A stretch of 64,000 nt of DNA, taken from assembly GCF_900108855.1 (NCBI RefSeq), contig NZ_FNXY01000003.1, forward strand, positions 806,001-870,000, given 5' to 3'. The position numbers were made by a program, and so were the translations under genes. Source of the DNA: Dyadobacter koreensis (lineage in GTDB: Bacteria > Bacteroidota > Bacteroidia > Cytophagales > Spirosomataceae). The notes under the pieces were generated by a model. The model searched no databases. It was not told the DNA's origin and worked only from the letters and a program-made list of their open reading frames with translations. Below, in pieces: positions 53,513 to 63,312 of this stretch; within the stretch, counting starts at the first letter, position 1, and every line of letters starts with the position of its first letter.

Positions 53513-53911
53513 TTAAGCACTGATACGACGGTTGGTGTGATTCAGGATGCCGCTGATTTCTTTGATTTTTCTTCTGGAAACAATCACTTCTTTACCACAA
53601 GACATTTTCAGCATACGGTCGTCTTCCATACGTTCAACAACATAGTCCGAATTAACAAGATATGATTTATGAACGCGGATGAAATTGTTCGCAAGAATTT
53701 CGGCAAGGGATTTTAATGTTTTGGAAACCAGAAATCTTTTCCCTGCATTTGTATATATAAAAGTGTAGTTCCCCTCTCCTTCCAAGAATGTAATAATGTC
53801 AGGAGTAAGAAAAATTGTTCTGCCCATAGATTGAACAGAGATGTTAACTGTTCTGTCGGCAGAGGAATTGTCCGACAATGTTTGATGAGTAAAAGTTCCT
53901 AATGTTTTCAT
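53513..53911 (-). CDS. LytTR-type DNA-binding protein
   Basis: 132 residues consisting of one LytTR domain (about 30-125): IIFLEGEGNYTFIYTN-like strand, KRFLVSKTLKSLAEIL, FIRVHKSYLVNSDYV and KEVIVSRRKIKEI. There is no receiver domain. Stand-alone LytTR proteins are common in Cytophagales and may be controlled by a separate partner or be constitutive. Start ATG at 53911. Confidence 0.85.
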   Translation of the reverse strand: MKTLGTFTHQTLSDNSSADRTVNISVQSMGRTIFLTPDIITFLEGEGNYTFIYTNAGKRFLVSKTLKSLAEILANNFIRVHKSYLVNSDYVVERMEDDRMLKMSCGKEVIVSRRKIKEISGILNHTNRRISA

Positions 53912-54312
53912 GATGCTTGGGGCTGGTTTTTCTGACGTTGTTTCTGATTCAAATTTAAATGGAATATTCCGACAAGTAAAGTACCCACAAATAGGTATTT
54001 TTTGCTAAATTTCTGTCAGTCAATATATTAACAAAGCACACCCAATTGAAAAGACGTAACTGAACTTACCAAAACACGTAATTTTACTTAGTGCCCGAAT
54101 TGGCATTTTCAGGCTCTATTCAAGGATATTTTTGCTTGCCTTCAAAAAATCTCCTCTAACGCCTCATAACTTTATCTATCTTTGCAGCAGATTTCAATGC
54201 GGAACCAACCTGCTTGGCAGCCCGTTTAGAATAAATAGAAAATACCGGAATACGGCAGTTGGCAACCAGTGATCTGGACCCGATTACGTTTCTTTTACAA
54301 CCAATAAAATTT
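53912..54312. other. Intergenic region upstream of pheS
   Basis: 401 bp between divergent genes. The only sign I can support is the TATCTTTG element at 54177-54184. No attenuator-like leader peptide rich in Phe codons was seen. Confidence 0.5.
54177..54184 (+). promoter_or_regulatory. TAnnTTTG -7 element for pheS
   Basis: TATCTTTG matches the phylum's -7 consensus. No TTG at the right distance upstream was found, so only the -7 half is supported. Confidence 0.35.
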
Positions 54313-55353
54313 ATGATTACTGATCGGGTTAAGGAATTACTCCAAGAAATTGAAATAAGCCAGGTTGAAAATAAAGAACAACTTGAAGCATTTCGTTTAC
54401 GGTATATAAGCAAGAAGGGCGTTGTTACCGAATTGTTTGAAGGACTTAAAAATATTCCCCAGGAAGATCGCCGTGCCGTTGGACAGGAATTAAATACTTT
54501 AAAAAATCTTGCTCAGACCCGTTTTCAGGATTTTACCGCAAACCTGGAAAATGCTGCAGAAAATAACGAAGACGCGCAGCTCGACCTGACGCTGCCGGTT
54601 GCTCCGAACCTCCAGGGAAGTATTCACCCGTTAACAATCGTTCGTCGTCGTATTATCGAGATTTTCGAACGTATGGGATTCAATGTTTCCTACGGGCCTG
54701 AAATAGAGACGGACTGGTATAACTTCGGCGCATTAAATTTCGCGGATAATCATCCGGCACGTGAAATGCAGGATACATTCTTCATTTCAAAAGGAGAGGG
54801 TGCCGTTAAAGATGACGTATTATTAAGAACGCATACTTCCAACGTTCAGATTCGTTTGATGGAAAGACAAAAGCCGCCTATCCGCTCGATTATGCCTGGG
54901 CGCGTATTCCGGAACGAAGCCATTTCGGCGCGTGCGCACTGCGTATTTCATCAGGTAGAAGGTTTGTATATTGATCGTAACGTAAGTTTTAAAGACTTAA
55001 AAGATACTTTGCTTCATTTCTCCAAGGAAATGTTTGGCAAGGATTCCCAAATTCGTCTCCGCCCATCCTACTTCCCGTTTACGGAACCAAGCGCTGAAAT
55101 AGATGTTACCTGCTTTATCTGTAAAGGAAAAGGCTGCAACATATGTAAACATACCGGATGGGTAGAAATCGCAGGTTCTGGCATGGTTGATCCTGCTGTT
55201 CTTGAAAATGCAGGAATTGATAGTGAAGAATTTACGGGTTTTGCGTTCGGAATGGGAATCGAACGGATTACAATGCTACGCTACGGGATCAGCGATTTAA
55301 GATTGTTCACTGAAAACGACGTCCGTTTCTTACGGCAGTTCGAAGGGGCGTGA
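54313..55353 (+). CDS. pheS: Phenylalanine-tRNA ligase alpha subunit
   Basis: 346 residues from ATG at 54313, matching the family start; the frame opens 54 bp earlier at a TTG. N-terminal coiled coil, then class II synthetase motif 1 (HPLTIVRRRIIEIFERMGF), motif 2 (PGRVFRNEAISARAHCVFHQVEGLY seen in shorter blocks) and motif 3 (GFAFGMGIERITMLRYGI). A four-Cys insertion (CFICKGKGCNIC) is seen in some bacterial PheS proteins. It forms a heterotetramer with PheT, which is not encoded next to it here. Confidence 0.96.
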   Translation: MITDRVKELLQEIEISQVENKEQLEAFRLRYISKKGVVTELFEGLKNIPQEDRRAVGQELNTLKNLAQTRFQDFTANLENAAENNEDAQLDLTLPVAPNLQGSIHPLTIVRRRIIEIFERMGFNVSYGPEIETDWYNFGALNFADNHPAREMQDTFFISKGEGAVKDDVLLRTHTSNVQIRLMERQKPPIRSIMPGRVFRNEAISARAHCVFHQVEGLYIDRNVSFKDLKDTLLHFSKEMFGKDSQIRLRPSYFPFTEPSAEIDVTCFICKGKGCNICKHTGWVEIAGSGMVDPAVLENAGIDSEEFTGFAFGMGIERITMLRYGISDLRLFTENDVRFLRQFEGA

Positions 55354-55381
55354 AAAGTCTTACAGATTTCGTTTAAAATAA

Positions 55382-55432
55382 TTCCGATTTTCGTGTTGCA
55401 GATCAGTTTATCTGGCGAGCATGAAAATCGGA
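55382..55432. terminator. Long hairpin between pheS and the esterase gene
   Basis: TCCGATTTTCGTG pairs with CATGAAAATCGGA (one G-U), enclosing an inner CAGAT...ATCTG stem, and is followed on the plus strand by TTTCTTTTT. It probably ends both convergent transcripts. Confidence 0.7.
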
Positions 55433-55439
55433 TTTCTTT

Positions 55440-56171
55440 TTAAAAACGTGTTTCCAGATAATAAGGCAACATTCTTTTCCAGGTCCACCATTCATGCGGA
55501 ATATCTTCTCCCCAGATATCAAGCTCATGCGGAACATTTTTAGCAGCCAGAATAGAAGAAATCCGCTGAGAGCATTCCGGATGCTCATACGCTCCCGAAC
55601 CCGTAACAAAGTGAATATGTCTGCTCTCGCGATATAAAGATAATTGCCACTCAGCTTTTAATTGTGAGAGGTAATGAGTTGGAGAATTGAAGTATACGTT
55701 ATCATCATAATAACCATTCGTATATTCAGTCAAATCATAACATCCGCTCATACCAATTACGCCATGAATAAAATCCGGATAGCGAAAAAATAAGTTCGCA
55801 GCGTGAAATGCCCCGAGTGATGCTCCTGCGGTGATAATTTCATTTTTTTGGCTTGTTGTATCCTTTATAAACGGAACAACTTCCTTAATTACGTAGTCGT
55901 TAAAATGTTGATGCCGAACGGCCTTGTCGTATCCGTGCATGTGTGGATTTAGCCAGCTTTCGCCATTGATACTGTTAATACAATATACCTTGACCTTGCC
56001 TGAATTTATGTATGGGGCAATACTTTCTATCAATCCATTCTTTTCATATTCCAGGTAATCTGACGCTGCTGTGGGAATTAATAACAAAGCAAATCCGTAA
56101 TGCCCGTACACGGCAATATCCATTTGTTTATTCAGCGACGGACTATACCAGCCGGTTACTTCACGTTGCAT
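55440..56171 (-). CDS. Putative esterase (alpha/beta hydrolase)
   Basis: 243 residues, cytoplasmic. The nucleophile elbow GASLGAFHAA follows the family pattern G-x-S-x-G with an Ala close by. A late acidic residue (DIWGEDIPHEWWTWKRML) contains the likely catalytic His. It resembles the bacterial esterase D/Fes-like family often annotated as esterase family protein. Substrate unknown. Start ATG at 56171. Confidence 0.82.
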   Translation of the reverse strand: MQREVTGWYSPSLNKQMDIAVYGHYGFALLLIPTAASDYLEYEKNGLIESIAPYINSGKVKVYCINSINGESWLNPHMHGYDKAVRHQHFNDYVIKEVVPFIKDTTSQKNEIITAGASLGAFHAANLFFRYPDFIHGVIGMSGCYDLTEYTNGYYDDNVYFNSPTHYLSQLKAEWQLSLYRESRHIHFVTGSGAYEHPECSQRISSILAAKNVPHELDIWGEDIPHEWWTWKRMLPYYLETRF

Positions 56172-56233
56172 TTCGTTTCCATTTAAGTTAATAAAGTTTT
56201 AGAAACAGATCTTGTTAGGTGTCCAACATTAAA

Positions 56234-56276
56234 AAATTAATGCCAGTGCCCGGAAAACAGACACTGGCATTAATTT
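56234..56276 (-). terminator. Terminator of the ATP-grasp gene
   Basis: Perfect 15-bp stem (AAATTAATGCCAGTG and its complement) with a 13-nt loop, followed on the minus strand by TTTTTAATG. Confidence 0.85.
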
Positions 56277-56313
56277 CTCCAAAATTCTTCTCTAAAAACT
56301 TTTTATTCTCGAC

Positions 56314-57744
56314 TTAGTACAATACCCAGGTATCCTTACCACCGCCTCCTTGTGAAGAATTGACAACAAGTGAACCTTTTCTTAATGCTACACGGGTAAG
56401 CCCACCCGGTATCACATTGATTTCATCCCCATATAAAATATACGGGCGAAGGTCAACGTGGCGCCCCTCTGCATGCCCATCGACCATACAGGGAACCCGT
56501 GAAAGAGAAATTGTTGGCTGGGCAACGTAGTTACGCGGATTATCCCGTATTTTTTGTCTGAAAATTTCGTGTTCTTCCTCGGTAGCTTTCGGACCGATCA
56601 TCATACCATAACCACCCGCCTCGTTCGCTTCTTTCACAACGAGATCCTGAATATTGGCAAGCACGTATTCGAAATCATCAGGTTCCCGGCAGATATATGT
56701 TTTTACATTCGGTATAATTGCCTCTTCCTTCAAATAATATTCGATGATGCGGGGTACATAGGCATAAACAACCTTATCATCGGCAACGCCGGTTCCGGGC
56801 GCATTGGCCAGGGCCACCCGACCCTTCTTGTAAACCTCAAATATTCCCGGAATACCGATTAATGAATCCAGATTAAAGGCTTCCGGATCCAGGAATGTAT
56901 CGTCAATACGACGATAGATAACATCAACAATCTGAAGTCCGCTTGTCGTGCGCATCTTCACATAACCATCAGAAACTACAAGATCGCGGGCATCTACCAG
57001 CTCCACACCCATTTGCTGAGCCAGATAAGAGTGCTCAAAATAAGCAGAGTTATAAATTCCCGGCGTCAGAACTGCCACGGTTGGGTTTGGCCGGTCCGCT
57101 AAGTGCTGCAGCATTTGCAAAAGCCTGGTCGGATAATCCGAAACAGGACGGACTCCGGTACGCGCGAGCACATCCGGGAAAATTTGTTTTGACAGCTCCC
57201 TGTTTTCTATCATATAAGAAACACCTGACGGACACCGCAGATTGTCTTCCAGAACCATAAAGGTTCCGTCATCCCCTTTGATCAAATCTGTACCTGTTAT
57301 ATGGCACCAGATTCCCTTCGGAGGATTCAAACCAATGCACGGTTTCAGAAAACATTTACTGGATTCTATAAGATCTCTCGGGACAACGCCGTCGTTCAAT
57401 ATATTCTGTTCATTATAAACATCGTGTATAAACATATTCAGCGCCTTGATACGCTGCTTCAAACCTTTTTCCAACCATTCCCATTCTGCATTTGGCAGCA
57501 CACGCGGGATAATATCGATTGGCATAATCCGCTCTGTGCCTTCACCTTCCGAATATACATTGAACGTTATACCCATTGAAAGCAACGCCCGCTCCGTAGC
57601 TAACTGCCTGTTTGTGAGGTCTTCGTTAGTTAAATTTTCAAATTTATTTTTTAAATGTTCATACCCCGGACGGATTTGTCCATCGGGAGTAAACATCTCA
57701 TCGAAGAAATCCTCGCATTGATAATCAGAGAATGAAAAATTCAT
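56314..57744 (-). CDS. Circularly permuted type 2 ATP-grasp protein
   Basis: 476 residues from ATG at 57744 (a TTG at 57753 adds three). The family is clear from FEDMFTPDGQIRPGYEH-like start, RIMPIDIIPRVLPNAEWEWLEKGL, DGTFMVLEDNLRCPSGVSYM and the terminal RVALRKGSLVVNSSQGGGGKDTW, in shorter blocks. The reaction is thought to be peptide-bond ligation. These genes usually sit with an alpha-E protein and a transglutaminase-like protease; neither is beside it here. Confidence 0.88.
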   Translation of the reverse strand: MNFSFSDYQCEDFFDEMFTPDGQIRPGYEHLKNKFENLTNEDLTNRQLATERALLSMGITFNVYSEGEGTERIMPIDIIPRVLPNAEWEWLEKGLKQRIKALNMFIHDVYNEQNILNDGVVPRDLIESSKCFLKPCIGLNPPKGIWCHITGTDLIKGDDGTFMVLEDNLRCPSGVSYMIENRELSKQIFPDVLARTGVRPVSDYPTRLLQMLQHLADRPNPTVAVLTPGIYNSAYFEHSYLAQQMGVELVDARDLVVSDGYVKMRTTSGLQIVDVIYRRIDDTFLDPEAFNLDSLIGIPGIFEVYKKGRVALANAPGTGVADDKVVYAYVPRIIEYYLKEEAIIPNVKTYICREPDDFEYVLANIQDLVVKEANEAGGYGMMIGPKATEEEHEIFRQKIRDNPRNYVAQPTISLSRVPCMVDGHAEGRHVDLRPYILYGDEINVIPGGLTRVALRKGSLVVNSSQGGGGKDTWVLY

Positions 57745-58069
57745 ACAATACAAAATTTGAATAAGTATACTTCTACTATTAACAGAACAATATATGGCCT
57801 ATCTTTCAATTTGCAAAACATTTATATAATACCTGAAATCAAAATCTGATAATGCCATTTGTAAAATACAGCTTTTAAGTTAGCAATAGTTTAGTTCTTA
57901 AATGCTTACAAAAAAGAATAATACAATTTTCCGTAAAATAAGATTTAAACGATAATCGAGATATCCTCAAATAAATACGGCAGAATATTAGCCAATCGTT
58001 ATTATTACATAGATAGATAAACAAACATTGCATGTCAGTCCACTTCATGTTTTATTTGTAGAGGGAATA
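57745..58069. other. AT-rich intergenic region
   Basis: About 325 bp between divergent genes, AT-rich, with GATAGATAAACAAAC-type low-complexity sequence near 58010. I see no gene, hairpin or promoter I could defend. Confidence 0.45.
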
Positions 58070-59656
58070 ATGAAACATAAGGTTTACCGTTTTAACCACA
58101 TGCCTAAAAACTTGTTGCTTATTGGAGGAATATTACTGGGAATCACGAATAGCGCTATATCACAACACCTTCAAGGCATTGCGATGGGCAACTATTCCGG
58201 TACACAGGCTTTATATCATAATCCCGCCTTTGTTTCAGACTCGCGTTACAGCGTTTATGTAAACTTGGTCGGATCTCAGCTTTACACAGCGAACAGCGGA
58301 GTCCGCTACAATGCACCTTATTCTTTTCTTAGTTTAATAACAAATCAGGTATCGAACGAATACCGAAGCGAAAAGGGAGCAGTTTTGTTTCCAAGAGCCT
58401 ATCTTAAAGAACGGTTGAACGGACGTGATAAATGGTTAAATGCCGGCGGAGATACCCGGCTTCCATCCATTATGTTTGGGCTGTTCAAAAATAAAATTGG
58501 TGTAGGGCTTTCCACGAGAGTACGATATTATGTAAATGGTTCGGGAATTACAGAACCGCTTGCCCGCCTGTTGAGCAAAACAACCAGAGAAACTGATTTG
58601 CAGGGGCAAACTTTTACCGATCAGTCCGGAAAACTGAATGTAAATGCACTGGCAGAAGTCGCTATGACCATCGGCGGTGTTGTAATTGACAACGAATCCG
58701 ATTTTTTGAAAGTTGGCGTTACCATAAAAAGACTTGTCGGGTTATACAATGCAAATGCTGAGGTAAGAAACTCATCTTATTCGATACAACCGGATCCTGC
58801 CTGGGCAAACAGGCGTTATCTGATCGATGCCGGAAACATTGACGTTAAATACGGAATCACAAAAGACGAAGCTTTTCAAGATTTCAGACCAAGTGTTTCC
58901 TGGCTTTTGGGTAATAGCCCAGCGGGTAGCGGCTGGGGTTTGGATCTTGGTGCTGTTTACGAATACCGGCCCGACATTAACAAATATTCATATACCGAAA
59001 AAGGGATACGAATGCACGATGCGAGCAAGAACAAATATTTATATCGCATTGCGGTATCGCTGACTGACCTGGGAAGGGTTCATTTTAAAAACCCGACCTA
59101 TCTTCTGCAACAGGAAGTAAAAACTACCGGTGGTATTTTACGATATGATGATTTTCAAAATTTGCAAGGGTCAGAAGGAGCATTTATAGCAATAAACAGG
59201 GCCTTGGGTGCTTCAGGCTCGCAAACAGCAGATTTTCACTCTATACTTCCAATGGCTTTTCAGGCAAGCGTCGACTATAATATCCAGCCCAAGATTTATG
59301 TCAATGCTTTGTGGGTCCAAAACCTGATTCCGCAAAGTGCGTTTGGTATGAGAGCAGAATCGATGTTGTCTGTAACGCCACGGTATGAACACAAATGGTA
59401 TGAAATTTCGGTGCCTGTTTCCATTATGAACAGGTATAGTTCACCGGCCATCGGGCTCGCTATGCGGGCAGGTCCCCTTTGGTTTGGTACCGACCATCTT
59501 ACCGGCTTACTGAATATTGGAAACCCAAAATCCTTTAATTTGTACTTTGGATTATCTGCCGGGCTATTCCGTCGCCCGCCGGAAATGGCGAATAAGTGCT
59601 GGCCCGCGGAAAAATCGTGGCTGAGGCGAATTTTCAGCAGACGCGATTCGTTCTAA
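58070..59656 (+). CDS. DUF5723 outer-membrane protein
   Basis: 528 residues from ATG at 58070, with a signal peptide ending SAISQ. ATG at 58100 would leave a shorter, equally good signal. After it comes LQGIAMGNYSGTQALYHNPAFVSDSRY, the typical start of DUF5723, followed by strand-rich sequence of an outer-membrane barrel. Basic C-terminal tail (RRIFSRRDSF). Its role is unknown; the family is found in Bacteroidota and looks similar in layout to PorP/SprF-type barrels. Confidence 0.8.
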   Translation: MKHKVYRFNHMPKNLLLIGGILLGITNSAISQHLQGIAMGNYSGTQALYHNPAFVSDSRYSVYVNLVGSQLYTANSGVRYNAPYSFLSLITNQVSNEYRSEKGAVLFPRAYLKERLNGRDKWLNAGGDTRLPSIMFGLFKNKIGVGLSTRVRYYVNGSGITEPLARLLSKTTRETDLQGQTFTDQSGKLNVNALAEVAMTIGGVVIDNESDFLKVGVTIKRLVGLYNANAEVRNSSYSIQPDPAWANRRYLIDAGNIDVKYGITKDEAFQDFRPSVSWLLGNSPAGSGWGLDLGAVYEYRPDINKYSYTEKGIRMHDASKNKYLYRIAVSLTDLGRVHFKNPTYLLQQEVKTTGGILRYDDFQNLQGSEGAFIAINRALGASGSQTADFHSILPMAFQASVDYNIQPKIYVNALWVQNLIPQSAFGMRAESMLSVTPRYEHKWYEISVPVSIMNRYSSPAIGLAMRAGPLWFGTDHLTGLLNIGNPKSFNLYFGLSAGLFRRPPEMANKCWPAEKSWLRRIFSRRDSF

Positions 59657-59729
59657 TAATGACAGCGGTTAGGATAAGTACAGTTATTTTATTTAAATTA
59701 ACCGGTACTTCAACTTCAAATAGAAAACA

Positions 59730-60125
59730 ATGAGAGAGATAGTGAAATCAGAAGAAGAATGGCAAAAAGAATTGACTGGAATGCAGTGTTTCGTTTTGCG
59801 TGAAAAAGGAACAGAAAGGCCGTTTACCAGCCCATTGAACGACAATAAAGAGGAGGGAATATATGTTTGCGCAGCTTGTGATACTCCTTTGTTCAGCTCA
59901 GAAACAAAATATGAGTCAGGATCAGGCTGGCCAAGTTTCTTTACTCCAATTGGAGAACAAAGTGTAGAAGAGATTGTTGATAACAGTCACGGCATGATAC
60001 GCACAGAGGTTATTTGCCGGACCTGCGGAGGTCATCTGGGACATGTTTTCAATGATGGACCTAAGCCAACCGGATTGCGATACTGCATGAATGGCGTGGC
60101 ACTAAAATTTGTTAAAGCGGCATAG
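59730..60125 (+). CDS. msrB: Peptide-methionine (R)-S-oxide reductase
   Basis: 131 residues, complete MsrB domain. Zinc ligands CAAC and CRTC, the substrate block [17 protein letters not shown], and the catalytic Cys in [12 protein letters not shown]. It repairs oxidised methionine R-sulfoxide with thioredoxin. A strong terminator follows. Confidence 0.96.
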   Translation: MREIVKSEEEWQKELTGMQCFVLREKGTERPFTSPLNDNKEEGIYVCAACDTPLFSSETKYESGSGWPSFFTPIGEQSVEEIVDNSHGMIRTEVICRTCGGHLGHVFNDGPKPTGLRYCMNGVALKFVKAA

Positions 60126-60140
60126 TATGAGCCGCAGATA

Positions 60141-60170
60141 AAGCCGGACATACCGAGATATGTCCGGCTT
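60141..60170 (+). terminator. Terminator of msrB
   Basis: Perfect 12-bp stem (AAGCCGGACATA and its complement) with a 6-nt loop and TTCTTATCTTT after it. Confidence 0.88.
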
Positions 60171-60174
60171 TTCT

Positions 60175-60182
60175 TATCTTTG
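60175..60182 (+). promoter_or_regulatory. TAnnTTTG -7 element for the PBP1A gene
   Basis: TATCTTTG overlaps the tail of the msrB terminator and lies 25 bp before the ATG at 60208, so terminator and next promoter are packed together. Confidence 0.4.
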
Positions 60183-60207
60183 ACACCCTTATGAACCTTA
60201 ACGTTTG

Positions 60208-62766
60208 ATGGAAGTTATCAAAACCTTCTACAATAAAATCAAGGCCATGTTTCAATTCATTGGAACACAGCTTAAAACAATAATCAAAAGCATCATCTAC
60301 AGACTTTCCGCCTTCTTTGTTGGGAAAGTAAAAACGGATCGGTACTTCGATTCTATCCGCCAGAAACGCGCTGCTTACCGCGCCTGGTGGGATAAAAGAA
60401 TGGACAAAAACTCAGCTTTTTACAAGCCGGTTATATTCATCTGGAAATTATTTTTATATGGTTTCTTAGGATTCTTTTTCTACATTTTTTGTGTAGAGAC
60501 AAATTTCCTGTGGTTAATGGGAAGTATGCCAAGCGTTGAGGATCTTCAAAACCCGAAAGTGTCTCAATCTTCTGAGATCTACACATCCGACGGGTTGATG
60601 ATTGGTAAATTTTATACTGAAAACAGGACTCCCGTTCCTTATGAAAAAATTTCGCCTAATCTTGTCAAAGCACTTATCGCTACTGAAGACGTTCGGTTTT
60701 ATGAACACTCGGGTATCGACTATCGCGCGATGGCCGGTGTGGCACTTGGTATTGCAAGTGGAGAAACAGATCGTGGAGGTGGCAGTACGGTTACGCAACA
60801 GCTTGCCAAAAAGCTATTCAAAACCAGAAAAAGAGACGCGCGCGGACTTTTAGGATACATCCCTGGTCTTAGTACTTTAATCTATAAAACCAAAGAATGG
60901 CTGACGGCCATTAAACTGGAAAGAAATTTTACGAAGCAGGAAATTCTTACCATGTATTTTAACACTGTCGATTACGGGAATAATACATACGGTATTAACA
61001 CAGCAGCCAAATCTTATTTCAGCAAAACACCGGACAGTCTGAACGTTCAGGAAGCGGCGGTTTTAGTTGGTCTGCAAAAAGCCACGACAACTTATAACCC
61101 TGTGCGAAATATTAAACGTTCAACCGAACGTCGAAATGTTGTGATCAGCCAGATGGCAAAATATGGCTACATCACGGCCAAACAAGCGGATTCCATAAGC
61201 GCGTTACCAATTGAATTGAAGACAAAATTCGAAACTCCTTACGACGGAAATGCAAATTATTTTAAAAATGCCGTTGTTGATTATGTAAAAAAATGGGGTG
61301 ATGAAAACGGATATGATCTTTATACAGATGGTTTAAAAATCTACACAACCATCGATTCACGTATGCAGGAAAAAGCTGAGGAGGCAATGTCCCAGCGAAT
61401 GAAACAATTGCAGCGAGTGTTCGAGGATCACTGGGGAAAACAAAATCCGTGGGTTGACGAGACAGGTAAAGAGATACCAAATTTCCTTGAAACGGTCGTT
61501 AAAAGAACCAGCCGTTACCGATCCTTAGCTGCGAAATTTCCTAATAATCCTGATAGCGTGTCTTACTATTTGGCAAAAAAAGACACTATGACTGTATACG
61601 ATTGGAAAACGAGCGGTCAGATAAAAAAATATTGGAGTTCGATGGATTCGCTTGACTATTACAAACGCATTCTACGTGCAGGGATGATGGCTATGGATCC
61701 ACATAACGGGCAAATCAAGGCATGGGTTGGTGGACTGGATTATAATTTCTTCAAATACGATCACGTAAAACAGGGCCGTCGCCAGCCGGGGTCAACATTT
61801 AAACCGTTTGTTTATACAACTGCAATTGATGATTCAACCTTCAATATGACGCCGTGCGATCAGATCGAGGATAAACCGTTCCAGAAAACGTACATGGAAG
61901 ACGGTGTGGAAAAAGAATGGAAACCTAGAAATGCCACCGGTTATTTCACCTATTCCAACATGACGCTTCGCCGGGCACTGGCACAATCGGTCAATTCGGT
62001 TACTGCTCAATTGACCGACGATGTTGGAGCTGCCGATGTTGTTCGTTATGCTAAAAAAATGGGAATCACGACGCCCCTAAAACCTGTTCCTTCCATCGGC
62101 CTTGGCCCGTTTGACGTTTCTCTTTATGATATGGTTGCGGCTTACAGCGTATTTGTTAATAATGGAAACTATACCCAGCCTATTCTGGTAACAAAAATAG
62201 AAGACCGTAATGGTAAGATTATTGAGGAATTTGTCTCGGAATCCCGTCGTGCGATCAGCGAAGAATCGGCATTTTTGATGGTGCATATGCTCAAAGGCGG
62301 TGTTGAAGAACCGGGAGGAACGTCTGGGTCTATCAAATGGAGATATGATGTTGCAAAAAATAATAACGAGATAGGCGGAAAAACCGGAACAACCTCAAAC
62401 AACTCGGATGGCTGGTTTATGTGCATTACACGTGATCTGGTTATCGGCGCGTGGGTGGGAGGCGACGATCGTAGTATTCACTTCAGGACAACGAATTTGG
62501 GAGAAGGTGCGAAGACAGCCTTGCCGATTGTGGGAAGTTTTCTTGAAAAAGTCTATAGGGACAAATCCATTGGTATTGAACCCGGCCCCTTTCCGAAACC
62601 CAGTTTTAAGATCAGTAAGGAATATAATTGTCCGACTTACTATGAGCCAAGCCGAAGTGATTCGCTGGATGTAGAAGGCGACAGTTCAGGCACGAGGAAT
62701 GCGGATGACGATTTTCTGATCGGCCCTCCTCCGATTCCTTTGGATACGGGTGGAAGGAGAAATTAA
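60208..62766 (+). CDS. mrcA: Penicillin-binding protein 1A (bifunctional)
   Basis: 852 residues. A cytoplasmic N-terminus is followed by one membrane helix (about 76-98), the glycosyltransferase GT51 domain (ALIATEDVRFYEHSGID, GGGSTVTQQLAKKLF, LTMYFNTVDYGNN) and the transpeptidase domain with the serine motif PGSTFKPF, SVN (QSVNSVTAQ) and KTGTT. It polymerises and cross-links peptidoglycan. Start ATG at 60208, with a TTG directly before it. The C-terminal tail is low complexity, rich in Asp, Ser and Pro. Confidence 0.95.
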   Translation: MEVIKTFYNKIKAMFQFIGTQLKTIIKSIIYRLSAFFVGKVKTDRYFDSIRQKRAAYRAWWDKRMDKNSAFYKPVIFIWKLFLYGFLGFFFYIFCVETNFLWLMGSMPSVEDLQNPKVSQSSEIYTSDGLMIGKFYTENRTPVPYEKISPNLVKALIATEDVRFYEHSGIDYRAMAGVALGIASGETDRGGGSTVTQQLAKKLFKTRKRDARGLLGYIPGLSTLIYKTKEWLTAIKLERNFTKQEILTMYFNTVDYGNNTYGINTAAKSYFSKTPDSLNVQEAAVLVGLQKATTTYNPVRNIKRSTERRNVVISQMAKYGYITAKQADSISALPIELKTKFETPYDGNANYFKNAVVDYVKKWGDENGYDLYTDGLKIYTTIDSRMQEKAEEAMSQRMKQLQRVFEDHWGKQNPWVDETGKEIPNFLETVVKRTSRYRSLAAKFPNNPDSVSYYLAKKDTMTVYDWKTSGQIKKYWSSMDSLDYYKRILRAGMMAMDPHNGQIKAWVGGLDYNFFKYDHVKQGRRQPGSTFKPFVYTTAIDDSTFNMTPCDQIEDKPFQKTYMEDGVEKEWKPRNATGYFTYSNMTLRRALAQSVNSVTAQLTDDVGAADVVRYAKKMGITTPLKPVPSIGLGPFDVSLYDMVAAYSVFVNNGNYTQPILVTKIEDRNGKIIEEFVSESRRAISEESAFLMVHMLKGGVEEPGGTSGSIKWRYDVAKNNNEIGGKTGTTSNNSDGWFMCITRDLVIGAWVGGDDRSIHFRTTNLGEGAKTALPIVGSFLEKVYRDKSIGIEPGPFPKPSFKISKEYNCPTYYEPSRSDSLDVEGDSSGTRNADDDFLIGPPPIPLDTGGRRN

Positions 62767-62775
62767 GTTACGGTT

Positions 62776-62804
62776 GAGGCGATTAGCGTTATTCTAATCG
62801 CCTC
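62776..62804 (+). terminator. Terminator of the PBP1A gene
   Basis: Perfect 11-bp stem (GAGGCGATTAG and its complement) with a 7-nt loop, followed by GATTGTTT, 9 bp after the stop. Confidence 0.8.
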
Positions 62805-62846
62805 GATTGTTTAAAGGATATGAGGAACTTAATCTGTGGTATCGCA

Positions 62847-62911
62847 ATCCTGAAAGGATGACAGTATTATATAAAACGTTATAAACCGGTTTGACTAAAC
62901 CCTGAAAGGGT
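62847..62911. repeat. Pair of short CCT-GAA-AGG palindromes
   Basis: ATCCT-GAA-AGGAT at 62847-62859 and ACCCT-GAA-AGGGT at 62899-62911, 52 bp apart in the same orientation. Related palindromes occur at 27485, 37783 and 37817. Confidence 0.8.
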
Positions 62912-62943
62912 GGCACAATTTAGTGTACCATCTCAACATTATA

Positions 62944-63144
62944 TCATTTACCAACCTTACGTTGAGGATTTCTGTTAAGCAAAAAAATAGTTATTAAACC
63001 ACCTAAAAACCCGAGAGCAATTTCTTCCAAATGAGAGCCGTGAAAAGCAGCAATATTATCAGATACCAACTTGCTTTCTAATAACAAATAGACACCAAAA
63101 ATCACTAAAATTATGGATAGCAGTTTACCGGTTATAGTTCTCAT
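62944..63144 (-). CDS. Small hypothetical membrane protein
   Basis: 66 residues from ATG at 63144; an earlier start at 63192 would add 16. Two hydrophobic segments (LLSIILVIFGVYLLLES and IALGFLGGLITIFLLN) with a short loop and a basic C-terminus (RNPQRKVGK). No family recognised. It sits with another small membrane protein after an ABC exporter gene, all on the minus strand. Confidence 0.55.
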   Translation of the reverse strand: MRTITGKLLSIILVIFGVYLLLESKLVSDNIAAFHGSHLEEIALGFLGGLITIFLLNRNPQRKVGK

Positions 63145-63312
63145 TTTTAGTGTGTAAAAAGTTAAGATAAATAACGATCCCAAGCAATTCACAACGTTGA
63201 AGAATTATAACAATATCAACTAATAATCAGATACTTAAAAACTTTATTCCAACTTTGAATAAAATAAATCTGAGTACTTTATATCTTAAAATAGCAAATA
63301 ATTGGCCATACC

